Shown: positions 1-11,299, counted from the first letter of the stretch. The stretch: 64,000 nt of DNA from Sphingobium soli (GCF_020782245.1 NZ_JAJGNP010000017.1:1-64000); one strand, 5' to 3'. Notes: generated by a model not told the origin, from the sequence alone. Numbers and translations: made by a program.

Positions 1-15
1 GGACGAGTTCAACAT

Positions 16-70
16 GGGTCAATTCTCAGTGGAAATTTACGCCCTACCCGGGTCACTTCTCAGTGGAAAT
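16..70. repeat. IS21-type terminal direct repeats (insertion scar)
   Basis: Two near-identical 21-bp units with the core TTCTCAGTGGAAAT lie at 16-36 and 50-70, a spacing of 34 bp, and differ at one base. Spaced short repeats of this kind are typical of the ends of IS21-family elements. No istA or istB gene follows inside the window, so either the element lies to the left of the window or only its end remains. Family assignment rests on the repeat pattern alone. Confidence 0.55.
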
Positions 71-142
71 CAACAGGGCCAGTTTGAAATGGTTTCGGTC
101 GACGAGCACGGCAAACCCAAGCCCTATCGCCCGCAAGCGTAG
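71..142 (+). pseudogene. Acyl-CoA thioesterase C-terminal remnant
   Basis: Directly after the repeats an open frame reads QFEMVSVDEHGKPKPYRPQA and then a TAG stop. The pattern F-x-x-V-x-V-D-E-x-G-K/R-P resembles the last strand and tail of hot-dog-fold acyl-CoA thioesterases (YciA/ACOT type). Everything upstream has been replaced by the IS-like end, so the gene is decapitated. Codon use matches the neighbours. Only about 20 residues are present, so the family call is tentative. Confidence 0.45.
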
Positions 143-155
143 AACGTCCGGGAAA

Positions 156-281
156 TTTGCAAAGTTCGCCGATTTGCAGCTTTTCCTTCGCAAATCTTCG
201 CCTTTTCAGAGGTGTCGGCTCCCTCGCGCGTGCGGGTAAGGATTTTCGACTCTGAAAAATTGCTCTGTAGAGATTTGCGCC
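156..281 (+). promoter_or_regulatory. TTTGCAAA-type boxes upstream of acnD
   Basis: A perfect TTTGCAAA palindrome occurs at 156-163. Near copies follow at 173-180 (TTTGCAGC), 187-194 (TTCGCAAA) and 274-281 (TTTGCGCC). XRE/ScfR-type regulators of propionate and acyl-CoA metabolism (PccR of Rhodobacter, RamB/PrpR of actinobacteria) recognise TTTGCAAA motifs. The match to the function of the downstream acnD-prpF pair makes a regulatory role plausible. No regulator gene is present in the window. Confidence 0.4.
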
Positions 282-282
282 G

Positions 283-2900
<2,618 letters not shown>

Positions 2901-2901
<1 letters not shown>

Positions 2902-4121
2902 TGTCGCCTATTAAGTCTGGCCTGCTGCAAATCCGCATCCCCGCCACTTTTATGCGGGGTGGGACGAGCAAGGGTGTCTTCTTCCGCCTCGAAGACATGC
3001 CCGAACCGACGCGGGTCCCCGGCATCGCACGCGACAAGCTGTTCCAGCGGGTGATCGGCAGCCCCGATCCTTATGCCGCGCATATCGACGGTATGGGCGG
3101 CGCAACTTCGAGCACCAGCAAATGCGTCATTGTCTCCCCCAGCACGCAGCCCGGTCATGATGTCGACTATCTCTACGGCCAGATCGCGATCGATACCGAC
3201 TTCGTCGATTGGTCGAGCAATTGCGGCAATCTTTCGACCGCTGCGGGAGCCTTTGCCATCCACGCCGGCTATGTCGATCCGGCGCGGGCCGAACAGGGTA
3301 TCGTCACGGTTCGCATCTGGCAGGCCAATATTGGCAAGACGATCATCACGCATGTCCCGGTGACCGACGGCCCAAATGGCCTAGAGGTTCAGGAAACCGG
3401 CGATTTCGAACTGGATGGCGTGACCTTTCCCGCCGCCGAAATCGTCCTTGAATTTCTCGACCCGGCTGAAGACGGCGACGAGGGCGGCTCCATGTTCCCG
3501 ACCGGCAACCTCATCGACGAGCTCGATGTGCCGGAAGCCGTGGTTCCAGGCGGCAAGATCAAGGCGACCCTGATAAATGCCGGCATCCCCGCTATTTTCG
3601 TCAACGCGGCTGATATCGGCTATACCGGCACCGAGCTGCGAGAGGCGATCAACGGCGATCAGGCCGCTCTGCGGCGGTTCGAGGCCTTGCGCATCGCCGG
3701 CGGGCTCAAGATGGGTCTGTTCAAGGCGCCCGAAGATGCCGCGAAAAGCCTGCGCGCTCCGTGTATTGCCTTCGTCGCGCCCGCCACCAGCTACACGTCC
3801 TCGAGTGGCAAGACGATCACCGCCGAGGATATCGATCTGCTCGTCCGCGCACTGTCCATGGGCAAGCTTCACCATGCGATGATGGGCACCGCATCCGTCG
3901 CCATTGCCACGGCGGCGGCGGTTCCCGGTACGCTCGTCAATCTGGCGGCAGGCGGCGGGGAGCGTCAGGCGGTGCGGTTTGGGCATCCCTCCGGGACTTT
4001 GCGGGTCGGCGCAGAAGCGCGCCAGGAAGATGGCCATTGGTCGGTGACCAAGGCCATTATGAGCCGGAGCGCCCGTATCCTCATGGAAGGCTGGATACGT
4101 ATTCCCGGCGATACGTTCTAG
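2901..4121 (+). CDS. prpF: 2-methylaconitate cis-trans isomerase PrpF
   Basis: A 406-residue member of the PrpF/AcnD-accessory family with the diaminopimelate-epimerase-like fold. It isomerises 2-methyl-trans-aconitate, the AcnD product, to the cis form used by the next hydratase. The N-terminal RIPATFMRGGTSKGVFF is the family signature, and DWSSNCGNLSTAAGAFA contains the conserved Cys-Gly-Asn segment. The ATG at 2901 shares its A with the acnD TGA stop, so the two are translationally coupled. An upstream in-frame ATG at 2799 lies inside acnD and was not used. A small hairpin (GCCTGT/ACAGGC) at about 4130-4142 follows the stop. Confidence 0.92.
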
Positions 4122-4659
4122 ATTTTCCGGCCTGTGACAGGCTGCGTCGCGCCGCGTTTGTGCAGCCTAAATCCGTCGGGGGGCTGGCAGGCATGTACCG
4201 CCCGCCCCGAATTGCCCCCGGCGTCATAGAAGTTAGGCAATCCCTGCTACTCCACGCAGCATTGGCTCCTTATATAGTCAGAATAGGCGTCCCGCTGCGC
4301 ATCGAGGCTATGCCCTTAGCAGGTTTTGGCAGAAGCCGACATTTAGGACGGCGGATATGAACGACCATTCCTGGGAAGGGTTTCGGGCGCTTGCGTACGA
4401 AAGCCTCCAGTGCAGGAACCCGCGGGCCCCACGTGCCGGTCTATGGGTAAAAAGGCTTTGGGATGGTCCTGGCGGGTAAGCGCAGCTGATCCAGAAGTGC
4501 CGCTGCTGGTCCGTTCAACGTGTTTTCGTGCGGCGTCAGATTGCTAGGTGCGTTTGTGTTGCTGGCCGGTGTGCCCTGGGCCCGGCGTAATTCTATGATA
4601 GGCATGCAATGGGTCATCGGCCAGGACACCATGGGCGTGACCATCATGCAAGGCGAGCT
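4122..4659. other. Gene-free stretch after prpF
   Basis: I recognise no intact gene, RNA or repeat in these roughly 540 bases. Short open frames exist on both strands but show no family motif and no good ribosome site. The stretch adjoins the truncated toxin gene and may hold further decayed accessory DNA. Confidence 0.5.
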
Positions 4660-4869
4660 GAGCATGAAACCGAGGTCTTTGAAGAACCTGGGCAGGCGGT
4701 GCAGAATGCGCAGGCTGGTGCCACCCTGGAAAAAAGCGACGTCGAAAAAGTCGCTACGCCAGAGCGCATACGGAGCGATCTCCTGGATGATCTCCTTGGT
4801 CGCATTCTCCTCCTCGACCGCGTTGGTCGCTCGATATTGGCGACGCTTTTCCTGAATGATTTCAATCAT
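4660..4869 (-). pseudogene. AbiEii/AbiGii nucleotidyltransferase toxin, N-terminal fragment
   Basis: The first 70 codons from the ATG at 4869 match the N-terminus of AbiEii-type toxins: IIQEKRRQYRATNAVEEENA, then FFQGGTSLRILHRLPRF, the nucleotide-binding GGTSL segment at residues 49-53. The family RFSEDLDF motif reads RFFKDLGF, so the second catalytic aspartate is a glycine. After residue 70 the similarity stops, although the frame runs on to 4441 with unrelated sequence. Intact AbiEii proteins are some 250-300 residues. The codons just upstream resemble only the last residues of a preceding protein, so no antitoxin (AbiEi) gene is present. This is a dead remnant of a type IV toxin-antitoxin/abortive infection system. 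Confidence 0.7.
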
Positions 4870-4945
4870 CCGCTAGAACAGCAACTCGAACTCGATGCAG
4901 AATTCAACGGAGCCCGCTAATTTGGACGGTCAACGCGTTGGCATC

Positions 4946-5410
4946 TTAGCGGCATGGCGTGGACCCGGCGTCGCCAAGCGAGGTGGCAGGCCGATTTCTT
5001 CGTGCGATGACGAAAGCCATCGCTGCACCTCCTGCTGAAGCCGCTGGCGCAAGGAATGCTATTGACCCAAGCCATGACGCCGGCACCGATCCGATGAACA
5101 GAGAAACGCAACCGAGAGTTGCAAATGAACCGACCGTTGGCGCGAGAAGCGCACCGCTCACGATCATCAAAGATAAGCTAGCGCCTCCCCGAACGAGGAC
5201 AAGCGCGATGGGGTACCCGACGAGCACCGCAGGGATGACAAAGAATGCCGCTGCGACCGTAAGCCAGAACATGCTCAGAAGCACCGTGAGGGCTGCGCCG
5301 AGAACGTCGTGAGGGAGAGGGTCCGCGTCGTTGAAGACCAGCACCTTTATCGTCGTCGCTAATCCACATGCGAGAGCTGCCGCACAGCATGAGGCCAGAA
5401 GACCGCCCAT
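4946..5410 (-). CDS. Unrecognised four-helix membrane protein
   Basis: From the ATG at 5410 this is 154 residues with about four hydrophobic segments: near residues 3-25 (LLASCCAAALACGLATTI), 38-60 (ALTVLLSMFWLTVAAAFFVI), 80-105 and 108-138. It ends in a short basic cytoplasmic tail (ARRNRP). The frame is open back to 5572, and the stretch HKRGTYRIARRHM just upstream could be a genuine cytoplasmic N-terminus, so the start is uncertain. I do not recognise the family. It sits among decayed genes on the same strand, 3 bp beyond the esterase-side gap, with its own apparent start. Confidence 0.55.
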   Translation of the reverse strand: MGGLLASCCAAALACGLATTIKVLVFNDADPLPHDVLGAALTVLLSMFWLTVAAAFFVIPAVLVGYPIALVLVRGGASLSLMIVSGALLAPTVGSFATLGCVSLFIGSVPASWLGSIAFLAPAASAGGAAMAFVIARRNRPATSLGDAGSTPCR

Positions 5411-5575
5411 ATGTCGGCGGGCTATCCTGTAGGTGCCTCGCTTATGCAAGGGCGTCGCCTTGAGATCGTGATCGGCCTCGCCCGCCTCCTGCCTTCCTCC
5501 AACTGTGACGTGGCCCGTGAGCCAAATCCCGCCGCGCAGCCTGCGGCGGGAAGTCCTTGAGGACAGCGGCAACGT

Positions 5576-6661
5576 CTATTCCCCCTCCCAGCACGCGCGG
5601 GCAAACCGCGTGACTTCCACTGCAAGGTCGCGGTCCTCAGGCGTGTTCCCCATGAAGCCGCCATGCGGCATGGCTTCGAACACATGCAGATCAGCGGGCA
5701 CGCCGGCTTGGCGCAGCGCGCGATGCATTCGAACCGTGTTGGAGAGGAACAGGTCGCGCGTGCCCGATTGGAGGAAGCTTGGTGGGAATCCGGTGAGATC
5801 GCCGAACAGGGGCGACAGATAGGGGTGCGACAGCTCTGCGTCGGCTGCATAAAGCTGATTGTTTCGCATCAGCGAGCCGGGCAGGATCACATCGACGAGC
5901 TGGTTGACCTGGAAGCTGTCGCCAGATTCGGTGAGGTCGGCTTGGGGGGAAAGCAGCATCAGGCCTGCCGGCATCGGGAGCGCCTCCTCCCTGGCTCGCA
6001 GGAGCATCGCAGCCGCGAGATTGCCACCCGCCGATCGCCCGCTCACGAGAATGCGCTTTGGTGCGTGGCGCTCCAAAACATAGCGGTAAGCTGTCATCGC
6101 ATCGTCGAGCGCAGCGGGGTAAGGGTCTTCGGGCGGCGTTCTGTAATCGACACCGTAGCAAAGAACCCCATGCTGGTCCGCCTGCATCCGCGTCTGGGCG
6201 ATGCAGGCATCTCCGCCACCAAACACCAATGCGCCGCCGTGAAAGTCGATATAGGCGCATTCGGGGTATGATATGGTCTCCGGCGTTGCGACGTGGATCG
6301 TCGCACCGTTCGTGTGGATGGTCGCCACCTGCGAGCGGAGCGTGCCGGCCAGTCCTCTTACCGCCGCGGCATATTGCCCCTCGGCTGCGGCTTTTACCGC
6401 CTTCCACCCGGGATGATCGCCCGGCAGCGGCATCGTATGGAGCGAGTTCAGGGGCACACCGTCTGCGCCGACCAGCTGTTCGAGCTTGGCTCGCGCTTCG
6501 GCGCTGATGGAGGCGGGAAACGGTATCCGGCGCGCCGGTACGGCTACCCCATAGTCTTCATCGGTCATGTCGCGTGCTAATTCCTTCGCCGATCGGGCAG
6601 CGCGCATGGCGTTTGGATCGACTTCAAACTCCGTGTCGGATTTCTCGCCTTCAGCGATCAT
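5576..6661 (-). CDS. Alpha/beta hydrolase, HSL (type IV esterase) family
   Basis: A 361-residue carboxylesterase-like protein. The oxyanion-hole motif HGGALVFGGG is at residues 141-150. The nucleophile elbow is GRSAGGN with Ser210, where the family usually has GDSAGGN. The acid residue is probably Asp303 (SGTRDLF) and the histidine His333 (MPHGGF). There is no signal peptide, so a cytoplasmic esterase or lipase acting on small acyl esters is expected. The N-terminal 130 residues form the usual cap region. Its ATG overlaps the stop of the upstream chimeric ORF by 4 bp (ATGA). It is the only clearly intact enzyme of this accessory stretch. Confidence 0.85.
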   Translation of the reverse strand: MIAEGEKSDTEFEVDPNAMRAARSAKELARDMTDEDYGVAVPARRIPFPASISAEARAKLEQLVGADGVPLNSLHTMPLPGDHPGWKAVKAAAEGQYAAAVRGLAGTLRSQVATIHTNGATIHVATPETISYPECAYIDFHGGALVFGGGDACIAQTRMQADQHGVLCYGVDYRTPPEDPYPAALDDAMTAYRYVLERHAPKRILVSGRSAGGNLAAAMLLRAREEALPMPAGLMLLSPQADLTESGDSFQVNQLVDVILPGSLMRNNQLYAADAELSHPYLSPLFGDLTGFPPSFLQSGTRDLFLSNTVRMHRALRQAGVPADLHVFEAMPHGGFMGNTPEDRDLAVEVTRFARACWEGE

Positions 6662-6990
6662 AAAAGCTGATCCACTTCGTTTTCGTTCGGTAGCTGGTAG
6701 CTTCCGGTCAGGTCAATGAGCGTCGCCGGATCGCGCGAGGCGAACAACATGGCGCGGTGGACGGGCTTGAGGAAAGCTTCATCGACGACGTGATCGAGAA
6801 AGCGGAGGAGCGTGTCATAGAAGCGCTGCCCGGCCGGCGCTGCGAGCGCCTCACGAATTTCGCCATTGTCGAGCGATATCGCCCGGACCGCGACGGTCAC
6901 TTCGTTCCGGGCGGGTGACGGGCGAGAGGCAAATCTCTTGAAGCCAAGCCGCCGATCACCTCCTGCCTCCAGCACAGTCACCGTGCACAT
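6658..6990 (-). pseudogene. Chimeric ORF: MDR-family N-terminus joined to LOG-family C-terminus
   Basis: The 110-residue frame is made of two unrelated pieces. Residues 1-54 resemble the start of medium-chain dehydrogenase/reductase proteins: RPSPARNEVTVAVRAISLDN matches the usual PxxGEVLVRVRAxSLN pattern. Residues 55-110 resemble the C-terminus of LOG-family (TIGR00730, nucleoside-monophosphate phosphoribohydrolase) proteins: FYDTLLRFLDHVVDEAFLKP followed by a VHRAMLF segment. The junction lies near 6829. Neither active site is present. The simplest reading is an in-frame deletion fusing two former genes. It starts 2 bp after the protease stop and overlaps the esterase start, so it may still be translated. 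Confidence 0.6.
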
Positions 6991-6992
6991 CG

Positions 6993-7944
6993 TCAGCGCT
7001 CGATGCAAAGGGTTTTGGCCGGATAGTCGAAGGTGATGGTGCCAGCCTTCCAAAATGGCACGCCGAGCGACCCGTCAAACAGACCGATTTCAAACGCTTT
7101 CACACCGGATGACAGCGCTGCTTCAACGCCGGGAAAGACGGTTCCGCCAAGGCGCAATTCCGCAACGGCTGCCACGCTGCCCTGCACCTGACCGCCTGTA
7201 CCATGGCCGACTTGCTGGACCTTGCCCGAAGCGATCAGTGCTTTACCTGCCTCGCTGCGCACGAAGGGGCCGCCGATCATCAAGGCCTGATGCCGGGTGC
7301 CCAGATCGACCACGAGCTTGAGCTTAACCAGATCCGCGTTCGGCATAGTCCTGATTTCCGCTTCAACCATGGGAATGTCGGACACGATCGTAAGCGGGAT
7401 CGGCGCGGCGCACTTGCCAAGGCTTCCGCTGGGGCCGAAAGAGATCAACTGCTTCCTATAATCGACCCGCACCGCGCCGTACTTGAAAGCGGGCGCGCCG
7501 ATGATGAGATCGATTGGGAACCCCGCCGATGACGAGAGTTGCTCGAGGTTCGCGGAGAGCCCCGGCAGCTCCTTGAACCCCAATTTCGACCGGACGCAGT
7601 TGCTGCGCCTGAGCACCAGCACCGGCCGCGTCACCTATAGGTTCCTTGACCGCAAGACCCAGCGCTGTTGTCGTTCGCTGATCGACGACGAGAGCACCGG
7701 AACCGCTGTCAAGTACCGCGGACTGACGGCGACCGTTCAGCGTTACATCAATCGCGACAAGGTTGTCGCGGAGCTTGAAGGGAATGCTGGCGGGCTTGCC
7801 GGGCGCATGTGCAGGGCGATCGCGTTCGTTAGCTTCGGATTGCCATTGTTCCTGCTTATCCTGAGACGAAGAATTCTGTGAATTGGCTGGCCCGGTCCAG
7901 ACTCCAGTTGCAAGAAGTGCGGCAAGCACCAGACTAAATTTCAT
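6993..7944 (-). pseudogene. Retropepsin-like aspartic protease, frameshifted
   Basis: Starts at the ATG at 7944 with a signal peptide (MKFSLVLAALLATGVWTGPANS). A first protease lobe follows with the aspartate motif VLDSGSGALVVD (Asp79 in the DSG position). The frame breaks at the CCCC run at 7578-7581 (GGGG on the coding strand). Similarity continues in the adjacent frame as GFKELPGLSANLEQ, with a second lobe carrying VVDLGTRHQALMIGG and ending at 6993. Joined, it would be roughly 316 residues, a secreted two-lobe pepsin-like protein of the alphaproteobacterial gag-asp type. A homopolymer error in the assembly would explain the break as well as true decay. Confidence 0.65.
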
Positions 7945-8448
7945 CTGCACGGATATCCTCACTCTTCGTCGTTGAACGCTTTCGGGCTGGAAGCGCGATG
8001 ACGACCTTCGGGGCATGGAGCACAAGGCGACGCACGGTGATCCTCTCAAGGATATGACCGGCTTATCATTCCACGGCCAATCCTCTCGCGCCCAGCCAAT
8101 CGTCGGCATTTTTGCTGGAGCTGTCGGCAGGATCGCCCGCGCCGGATGTCCGGGTTCTGATAGTTCAGGAGCCGGCCGCGTTCAGATGAACGAGCGCGCA
8201 TCGCTGGCGCTCGCTTATCTCGCATATTGTACCAAAAATGTTGCGTTCGAGCGAAGCCGAGATCCGGCGCTCTAGCGAGGAACAGCTTGGGCCAGCGGGC
8301 ATGTCCGGCGTCTCGAAACTGCCCGTGGGATATGGAAAACGCAGGTGCTACACCGGCACCGCTCCTGACGAAGGCGCGTGGGCGAGCAATTGATATTCCG
8401 CTGCTGTTCCTCCTAGCGCAGCCCGATCCTCAGATCAGACGCGCCGGA
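7945..8448. other. Gene-free stretch between protease and nusB
   Basis: About 500 bases without a recognisable gene. Plus-strand frames at 8015-8275 and 8227-8907 show no family motif; the second is largely the antisense of nusB. No hairpin with a T-tract or tRNA-like structure was seen. Confidence 0.5.
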
Positions 8449-8895
8449 TCAGCCGCGCACATCCTTGGCCACGCCATCGAGCAGGCCGTTGACGAAGCCG
8501 GCCTCGCGCTTGTCGTAAAAGGCGTGGGCGACATCGACATATTCGCTGATGACCGTGCCGGTGCCGACATCCTTTCGCGCCAGCAGCTCATAAGTGCCCG
8601 CGCGCAGGATTTGACGCATCGGCTTGTCCAGCCGGTCCATCGACCATCCGCTCGACAGGCGCGCGGCGACCAGCGCGTCTATCTCCGCCCGGCGCTTGTC
8701 CACACCGGTCACGATATCGTCGAAGAAGCTTTCCTCCGCCTGCGCATAGGTCACGTCCTCAATGGTCGCGCCCAGCCGATGCTGGTGAAATTCGTGCAGC
8801 AGGCTGGCGAGCGGCGTGCCCTCCATCTCCAGCTGGTAGAGCGCCTGGACCGCGGCGAGGCGCGCGGCGGAGCGGGATTTGGAGCGATCGTTCAT
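8449..8895 (-). CDS. nusB: Transcription antitermination factor NusB
   Basis: A 148-residue all-helical protein matching NusB in length. Near the N-terminus is SRSAARLAAVQALYQLEMEG, the conserved arginine-rich start that contacts boxA RNA. Near the C-terminus are RQILRAGTYELL, VISEYVDVAHAFYD and FVNGLLDGVA, all family signatures. With S10/NusE it binds boxA in rRNA leader transcripts. It is the third gene of a hisG-hisD-nusB run on the minus strand, 86 bp beyond hisD with a large palindrome between. The usual downstream neighbours are not here: the decayed accessory region follows. Confidence 0.93.
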   Translation of the reverse strand: MNDRSKSRSAARLAAVQALYQLEMEGTPLASLLHEFHQHRLGATIEDVTYAQAEESFFDDIVTGVDKRRAEIDALVAARLSSGWSMDRLDKPMRQILRAGTYELLARKDVGTGTVISEYVDVAHAFYDKREAGFVNGLLDGVAKDVRG

Positions 8896-8908
8896 ACGCC
8901 TAGATAAT

Positions 8909-8972
8909 CCGTTCGGTTCGAGCCTGTCGAGAACCCTGTTCCTCCGGTTCTCGACAGGCTCGAACCGAACGG
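8909..8972. repeat. 27-bp perfect inverted repeat, REP-like
   Basis: Arms at 8909-8935 and 8946-8972 are perfect reverse complements around a 10-base loop (CTGTTCCTCC). The core is GTTCGAGCCTGTCGAGAAC, a sequence I recognise as a dispersed palindrome of sphingomonad genomes. It fills the gap between the hisD stop and the nusB start and would form a very stable RNA hairpin in the hisGD-nusB transcript. It has no T-tract, so mRNA processing, stability control or a mobile REP unit fits better than a terminator. Confidence 0.8.
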
Positions 8973-8981
8973 GGGTGGTTG

Positions 8982-10271
8982 TCAGGACAAGCGCAGCGCC
9001 ACTGATGCTGCATGGGCGGGCAGCCCCTCCGCCTGCGCCAGTGCGACGGCGGCAGGGCCGATCGCGCCGATCGCATTGCGGTCGAGGCTGAGGAAACTGG
9101 TGCGCTTCATAAAGTCGAGCACTGACAGTCCCGACGAGAAGCGCGCGCGGCGGCCGGTCGGCAGCACATGGTTCGGCCCGGCGACATAATCGCCCACCGC
9201 TTCGGGCGTCATCCGGCCCAGGAACACCGATCCGGCATGGCGCACCTGCGCGAACAAAGGTTCGGGGTCTTCCACCGCCAGTTCAAGATGCTCTGGTGCA
9301 AGGGCGTTCACCAGCGGCATCGCTTCATCGAGATCGCGCACGATGATGATTGCGCCATTGGCGTTCCAGCTGGTCCGCGCGACCGCGCTGGTGGACAGCG
9401 CGGGAAGCTGGCGCTCGACCGCTGCGGCGACCGCATCGGCAAAGGCGGCATCGTCAGTGAAGAGGATCGACTGGCTGGTCGGATCATGTTCCGACTGGCT
9501 GAGCAGATCGGCGGCGGTCCATTCGGGATCGTTGCGGCCATCGGCGACGACGACGATCTCCGAGGGTCCCGCAACCATGTCGATACCGACCACGCCATAG
9601 AGCTGGCGTTTGGCTTCGGCCACCCACGCATTGCCAGGGCCGGTGATGACGTCTACCGGCCTGATCCGGTCGGTGCCATAGGCGAGCGCGGCCACGGCCT
9701 GCGCGCCCCCGACACGCCAGATTTCCTCGATCCCCGCGATCTGCGCGGCGGCCAGCACCAGCGGGTTGATTTCCCCGCCCGGCGTCGGCGTCACCATCGC
9801 GATGCGCGCGACGCCCGCAACCTTGGCCGGGATGACGTTCATCAGCAGCGAGCTGGGATAGGCGGCGCGTCCGCCCGGCACATAAAGGCCGGCAGCGTCT
9901 ACCGCGCTCCAGCGGGCGCCCAGCCGCACGCCGGCCGCGTCCACGCCGTCGCTGTCCTGCGGCTTCTGCTTTTCATGATAGGCCGTGATGCGCGCGGCGG
10001 CGAGTTCCAGCGCGTCCCGCAATTCGCTGGAAATTCCATCGAGCGCCGCGCGCGTTTCCGTCGCCGTTACCGCCCAGCCGCTGACATTCAGGTCATGCCG
10101 GTCGAACCGCTGCGTATAGTCGGCCAGCGCCGCGTCACCCCCGGCCCGCACCGCCTTGAGGATCGCGGTCACGTCCCGCGACACATCCTCATCCGCTTCC
10201 CGCCGCGCATCGACCAAAGCGGTGAACGCAGACGGGAAATCCGAGTCCGTGGTGGAAAGCCTAAGCGGCAT
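8982..10271 (-). CDS. hisD: Histidinol dehydrogenase
   Basis: A 429-residue zinc- and NAD-dependent enzyme that oxidises L-histidinol to histidine, the last two steps of histidine synthesis. Motifs seen: [25 protein letters not shown] with the zinc-ligand Gln/His pair, [22 protein letters not shown] near residue 360, and a final histidine ligand in [12 protein letters not shown]. The ATG at 10271 overlaps the end of hisG by 11 bp, so the pair is translationally coupled. Length is that of the family. Confidence 0.96.
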   Translation of the reverse strand: MPLRLSTTDSDFPSAFTALVDARREADEDVSRDVTAILKAVRAGGDAALADYTQRFDRHDLNVSGWAVTATETRAALDGISSELRDALELAAARITAYHEKQKPQDSDGVDAAGVRLGARWSAVDAAGLYVPGGRAAYPSSLLMNVIPAKVAGVARIAMVTPTPGGEINPLVLAAAQIAGIEEIWRVGGAQAVAALAYGTDRIRPVDVITGPGNAWVAEAKRQLYGVVGIDMVAGPSEIVVVADGRNDPEWTAADLLSQSEHDPTSQSILFTDDAAFADAVAAAVERQLPALSTSAVARTSWNANGAIIIVRDLDEAMPLVNALAPEHLELAVEDPEPLFAQVRHAGSVFLGRMTPEAVGDYVAGPNHVLPTGRRARFSSGLSVLDFMKRTSFLSLDRNAIGAIGPAAVALAQAEGLPAHAASVALRLS

Positions 10272-10923
10272 CCTTCACCCCCACGGCGGCGCGGAACGCT
10301 TCGACCAGCGGCACCAGATCGGCCGACCGCATCTTGTAGGCAGCGCGGTTGACGATCAAGCGCGCGGAAATCGGCATGATGATGTCGGTTTCGACGAGGC
10401 CATTGGCCTTGAGCGTCGCGCCCGACGAAACCAGATCGACGATCCGCCGCGACAGCCCGAGCGAAGGCGCCAGCTCCATCGCGCCATTCAGCTTGACGCA
10501 TTCGGCCTGAAGCCCGCGCGCCTCAAAATAGCGGCGGGTGAGGTGCGGATATTTGGTCGCGACGCGCACATGGCTCATCGCCGCCGGATCTTCATCGGCC
10601 AGGCCCGCAGGCTCGGCGACCGACAGGCGACAATGGCCGATATCGAGGTCGACCGGCGCATACAGCTCGGAATAGCCGAATTCCTCCACCACATCGGACC
10701 CCACGATGCCGATCTGCGCCGCGCCATGGGCGACGAAGGTCGCCACGTCGAAGGCGCGCACGCGGATAATCGACACGTCCGCGCGGTTGGTGGCAAAGCG
10801 CAGCGCCCGGCTCTTCTTGTCATGAAACTCCGCCTCCGGCTCGATACCGGCCTTGGCGAGCAAAGGCAGCGCCTCATCGAGGATGCGCCCCTTGGGAATG
10901 GCGAAGGTGAGCGAACGAGTCAT
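10261..10923 (-). CDS. hisG: ATP phosphoribosyltransferase, short form HisG(S)
   Basis: Catalyses the first step of histidine synthesis (ATP + PRPP). At 220 residues it is the short form that lacks the C-terminal regulatory domain and needs the HisZ subunit, which is not encoded in the window. Signatures: [18 protein letters not shown] at the start, [17 protein letters not shown], and [14 protein letters not shown] near the C-terminus (the PRPP-binding loop). I chose ATG 10923; a GTG four codons upstream at 10935 is also open. Downstream it overlaps hisD. Confidence 0.92.
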   Translation of the reverse strand: MTRSLTFAIPKGRILDEALPLLAKAGIEPEAEFHDKKSRALRFATNRADVSIIRVRAFDVATFVAHGAAQIGIVGSDVVEEFGYSELYAPVDLDIGHCRLSVAEPAGLADEDPAAMSHVRVATKYPHLTRRYFEARGLQAECVKLNGAMELAPSLGLSRRIVDLVSSGATLKANGLVETDIIMPISARLIVNRAAYKMRSADLVPLVEAFRAAVGVKDAA

Positions 10924-11053
10924 GACGCGGGGCACTTAGGCGCGGGGGCGCAAAAGGGCAAGGTTTGGAGAAGCAGGCAGAACGGCTTGCTGATATGTGC
11001 GAGCTAATAGAACCTAGTATCTTCATCAGTTAATTCGAGCGCGGAGAAAGCCA

Positions 11054-11299
11054 GTGGCTGAGGCTATCATTGGACCCATCATCGGATTAGCCGTTTCAGC
11101 AATGACAGCGTGGCAGCTGATCGACGGCTTTCGGAGAGGCACAATGGAAGCGCCCTATTGGGGCTTCGCCTTTTCAGGCCGCAGAAAAGATCAGCCATTT
11201 CGTTTTTGGATGCTCACGCTGCTGCTGGCCTTTTGGATGATTGGCGGCATCTTTCTATGCATCGGGATCATGTTTTTTCCGAACGGCCTCGCCGGATAG
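11054..11299 (+). CDS. Small two-helix membrane protein, unrecognised
   Basis: An 81-residue frame starting at GTG 11054 behind GGAGAAAG. It has two hydrophobic segments, residues 4-25 (AIIGPIIGLAVSAMTAWQLI) and 52-75 (MLTLLLAFWMIGGIFLCIGI), separated by a polar loop rich in Arg/Gly. It stands alone between the divergent hisG and the convergent mnmA. I do not recognise a family; the ribosome site and membrane pattern support a real gene. Confidence 0.55.
   Translation: MAEAIIGPIIGLAVSAMTAWQLIDGFRRGTMEAPYWGFAFSGRRKDQPFRFWMLTLLLAFWMIGGIFLCIGIMFFPNGLAG

Noticed and set aside
4520..4855. Plus-strand frames over the AbiEii fragment
   Set aside because: They are the complement of the toxin similarity and show no motif of their own.
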